DNA of 8,397 nucleotides, from NCBI GenBank assembly GCA_017430155.1, contig JAFRNO010000509.1, forward strand, positions 1 through 8,397, in the 5' to 3' direction. Below the pieces are notes generated by a model. That model searched no databases. It was not told the DNA's origin and worked only from the letters and a program-made list of their open reading frames with translations. Every line of letters begins with the position of its first letter. Positions within the stretch are counted from its first letter, which is position 1. Positions 6,235 through 8,397 of this stretch are shown here, one piece after another. The position numbers were made by a program, and so were the translations under genes. The stretch is from Kiritimatiellia bacterium. Lineage in GTDB: Bacteria > Verrucomicrobiota > Kiritimatiellia > RFP12 > UBA1067.

Positions 6235-8157
6235 ATGCCCGACGTTCCACGGAAGGTTTCGTGCTCGTGTTCTCGCTCGTCATCGCGCTTTGCGTCGGAG
6301 TGATTCTCGCGGGGACGCTCGGCTATGTCTCGTATGCCGCGCGGCAGAGCGCAGCGGCGGCGGCCCGGTCGAGCTGCCGTCTCGCGGCGATGAGCGCCAT
6401 CGAAAAGGTGAAGGACGACGTCTACCGGGCGTTCAAGAGGCGTAACGGAAACAAGTCAGTTCTGGGCAGCAGCGTCTACAACTGGTTCACCACGGGCTGG
6501 AGCGCCACGTCGGTCGGCTCGGACGGTTTCCGCGTGGACTTCGACACGTCCCTCGTTCCGATTCGCGAGCGGCTGGGCGGTTTCACGGATTTGCGCGTGC
6601 GGCTTCGGTCGGCGCCCGTGAAGAACGGATCCCGCGCGGTGGTTACGTTCTTTGCCACGGCGTCGCGCATGACGGGCAACGGCATGCACGTCAGCGTGAC
6701 GCTGGCCGAGCGCGTGTCGTTCGGCGTCGACCGCTCGAAGGTGTTCGACTACGCCTACTTCGTAAACAACTACGGCTGGTTTGAAGGTTCCACGATCACG
6801 GCGAACGGGGCCGTGCGCGCAAACGGCGACATGTCGCTCTCGCAGAGCCCGAAGGTGAACGGCGACGTCTACGCCGCCGTCAACGAGGAGCTGGGCGTGC
6901 CGGGCGACATCACGAACGGGCAGGGCACGATGGACAATAAGAACACCTACCGCGGTTCGCAGTACGGCACGTCCAACCGCGCGCGCCCGCTCCAGAAGGA
7001 GTCGGACGACGGCGGCTACAACGCACCGAACACGGTGACGGCGGCGGACCTCGCGGCCCGCCTCCACGGCAATCTCGCCGAGGGACTGGACATGCCGTGG
7101 ATCTCGGGTTTGAACGAGTACATCGATTACGGAAAGAACGAATACGTCAACCCCAACACCGGCGTGAAGGGGTCTTCGCTCTCCCAGGGCGGGAACTACT
7201 ATGTCAACAACTCCAATTCCGGGGACCCCAACTACGGCTATTATCAGGGGGCCGGCCCGTCGGGGGACCCGACGTTTCCGGACAACCACGCGCTCGTGCT
7301 GGAAGGCACGCAGGCCAATCCTATCCGCGTCAACGGCCCCGTCGTCGTCTCGAACGACGTGGTGATCAAGGGCTATGTGACGGGGCAGGGCACGATCTAC
7401 TCGAGCCGCAACATCCACATCGTGGGCAACATCAAGTACGTCAACCCGCCGAACTGGGTGAACAAGGAGGCCGCATCGGGAAACGGCAACTCCACGAAGG
7501 ACCTCCTCTGCCTTGCCGCAAAGGGCAATATCGTCATGGGCGACTGCACGTCGTCAGGCTGGCTCGACAACACGCTCCGGCGCGTCCTCACGCAGCAGCC
7601 GTACGTCCAGCCCTACGCCTGCGCCCATGCGGACGACGGGACGTGGATCGACGGCGACATCGGCTATCCCCGTCCGGGCAAGAACGTTTTCGAGGGGAAC
7701 TACACGGCCGCCGACGGCGGGAGCAAGGTGGCGCAGCAGGCCGTCTACAAACAGCAGTACATCGGCGGGCGCTGGCAGAACGTCCTCGATCACTACACCT
7801 ACTCCCCCGCCTCCGGCCGGCGCTACTACGACAGCGTCGTGGCGCCACACGAAATCTCTTCGCGCGCCTCCACCATTACGCAGATCGACGCGGTTCTCTA
7901 CAACAACCACGGTATCTTCGGCAAACTGGGCCAGTGCACGATCAACGGCTCGCTCGTGTGCCGCAACGAGGGCATGATCTTCAGCGGCCGCCTTTATCTG
8001 AACTGGGACTACCGCCTCTATTCGGGGTCCCCTGAAAACGTGATGAACCAACTCGTGGGCATGCCGCTGGGGACGGGGAAACCCGTCGTCCTCTCGTGGC
8101 AGGAGGTGCCGGACGACTGGAACGCGGAGACAACCGGTGATTTAGGCGAACGAAAAC
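6231..8157 (+). CDS. Very large PilX/GspK-like prepilin with beta-rich body; no in-frame stop
   Basis: From the ATG at 6231 (ATGA overlap with the previous stop) the frame is open for over 2.1 kb, through the window end. Coding character holds only to about 8130 (residue 633). The leader MNARRSTEG precedes FVLVFSLVIALCVGVILAG, a class III-like signal with cleavage between G9 and F10. Mature +5 is Phe instead of Glu, as expected for PilX/GspK-type tip pilins. After the membrane helix (10-32) come a helical spine, a region beginning VFDYAYFVNNYG (171 on), a Gly/Asn/Tyr-rich stretch (about 319-347) and a repetitive beta segment, IRVNGPVVVSNDVVIKGY and onward (363-405). Near the end stand TQIDAVLYNNHGIFG and LNWDYRL (549-596). 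Six or more cysteines are scattered through the body. At some 640 residues it is far longer than PilX (about 150-200) or GspK (about 300). The body resembles uncharacterised PilX-like proteins of the PVC group, recalled and not searched. Confidence 0.85.
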
Positions 8158-8397
8158 GTGGATCTTGTGACGGCGCGCCGCCAGCAGGATCTGGAGCGCG
8201 CGCGCCGGGAATACCATTCCGCCGTGGCCGAAGGACGGCTGGCCGAGCGGTCGGCGCGTCCGGCGAACGCGCAGCTCGCTGTCGCGACAAGCTCGACCTT
8301 CTCGGCCTCGGACACGGCGAGCGCGTCCGGCCCCGCGGCGGAGGCCGTCGAGGTGCAGCCCGTCGGCGCGGTCCCGGCGCCGGCCGATCCGGAGGCC
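8158..8397 (+). CDS. Hydrophilic Ala/Pro-rich coding segment in the +1 frame (partial, unidentified)
   Basis: From about 8146 to the window end the +1 frame, relative to the large prepilin, carries the coding signal: nearly every codon ends in G or C, while the prepilin frame turns Arg/Gly-rich with many A/T third positions. From the GTG at 8158 it reads VDLVTARRQQDLERARREYH, a charged helix, then a Ser/Ala/Pro-rich linker (VATSSTFSASDTASASG, then VQPVGAVPAPADPEA). GTG 8158 or GTG 8167 could start it, but neither has a convincing ribosome site and there is no ATG. It is either a new gene with a weak start or a frameshifted continuation of the preceding protein. A stop in this frame at 8143-8145 limits how far left it reaches. 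No family is recognised. Confidence 0.5.
   Translation, partial: MDLVTARRQQDLERARREYHSAVAEGRLAERSARPANAQLAVATSSTFSASDTASASGPAAEAVEVQPVGAVPAPADPEA

Noticed and set aside
6456..7418. Minus-strand open frame (320 codons) opposite the large prepilin
   Set aside because: It is Arg/Val/His-rich with no domain and no start context. The plus strand carries a prepilin signal and a continuous coupled operon.
7097..8035. Plus-strand 312-codon open frame within the large prepilin region
   Set aside because: It is an out-of-frame shadow, Arg/Gln/Pro-rich, inside the 6231 frame, which has the better codon use and protein character.
1..8397. CRISPR array, tRNA/rRNA, insertion sequence or phage attachment site
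   Set aside because: No regularly spaced repeats, transposase motifs, terminal inverted repeats or RNA gene signatures were seen on either strand; coding sequence fills the window.

Overview
This 8.4-kb window is high-GC bacterial DNA with almost no spacer. Every base outside one gap of about 50-75 bp, around 4210-4281, belongs to a plausible gene. Two gene sets diverge from that gap. The mix of a type II secretion / type IV pilus motor, class III prepilins, a 3-keto-disaccharide hydrolase (DUF1080 family) and a Tat-exported Gfo/Idh/MocA oxidoreductase is typical of the Planctomycetota-Verrucomicrobiota-Lentisphaerota-Kiritimatiellota group. I infer that lineage from family content only; there is no marker gene here to prove it.

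Left half, minus strand, read from 4236 down to 1: a GspE/PilB assembly ATPase, then a GspF/PilC inner-membrane platform protein joined by overlapping stop and start codons. Ten bases later comes a secreted DUF1080 hydrolase, and 8 bp after it a Tat-signal Gfo/Idh/MocA oxidoreductase cut by the window edge. The spacing suggests one transcript carrying both the pseudopilus motor and a 3-keto-sugar catabolic pair.

Right half, plus strand, 4282 to 8397: a TPR protein that ends in a GspE N-terminal (MshEN-type) domain but has no ATPase, then two short prepilin-like proteins (PilV/GspI-like and PilW/GspJ-like). A very large PilX/GspK-like prepilin of about 640 residues follows. All four are joined by overlapping stop/start codons. 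The large prepilin frame has no stop before the window ends, and coding character moves to the +1 frame at about 8130-8158. This points to a frameshift (mutation or assembly error) or a hidden gene junction.

Together the genes look like a partial type IV-filament machine: motor, platform, three minor pilins and a TPR adaptor. The major pilin, prepilin peptidase, secretin and PilM/N/O-type alignment proteins are not in the window. The most unusual points are the ATPase-less TPR-MshEN protein divergent from gspE, the giant minor pilin lacking Glu+5, the sugar-catabolic genes placed directly behind gspF, and the frame switch at the right end.
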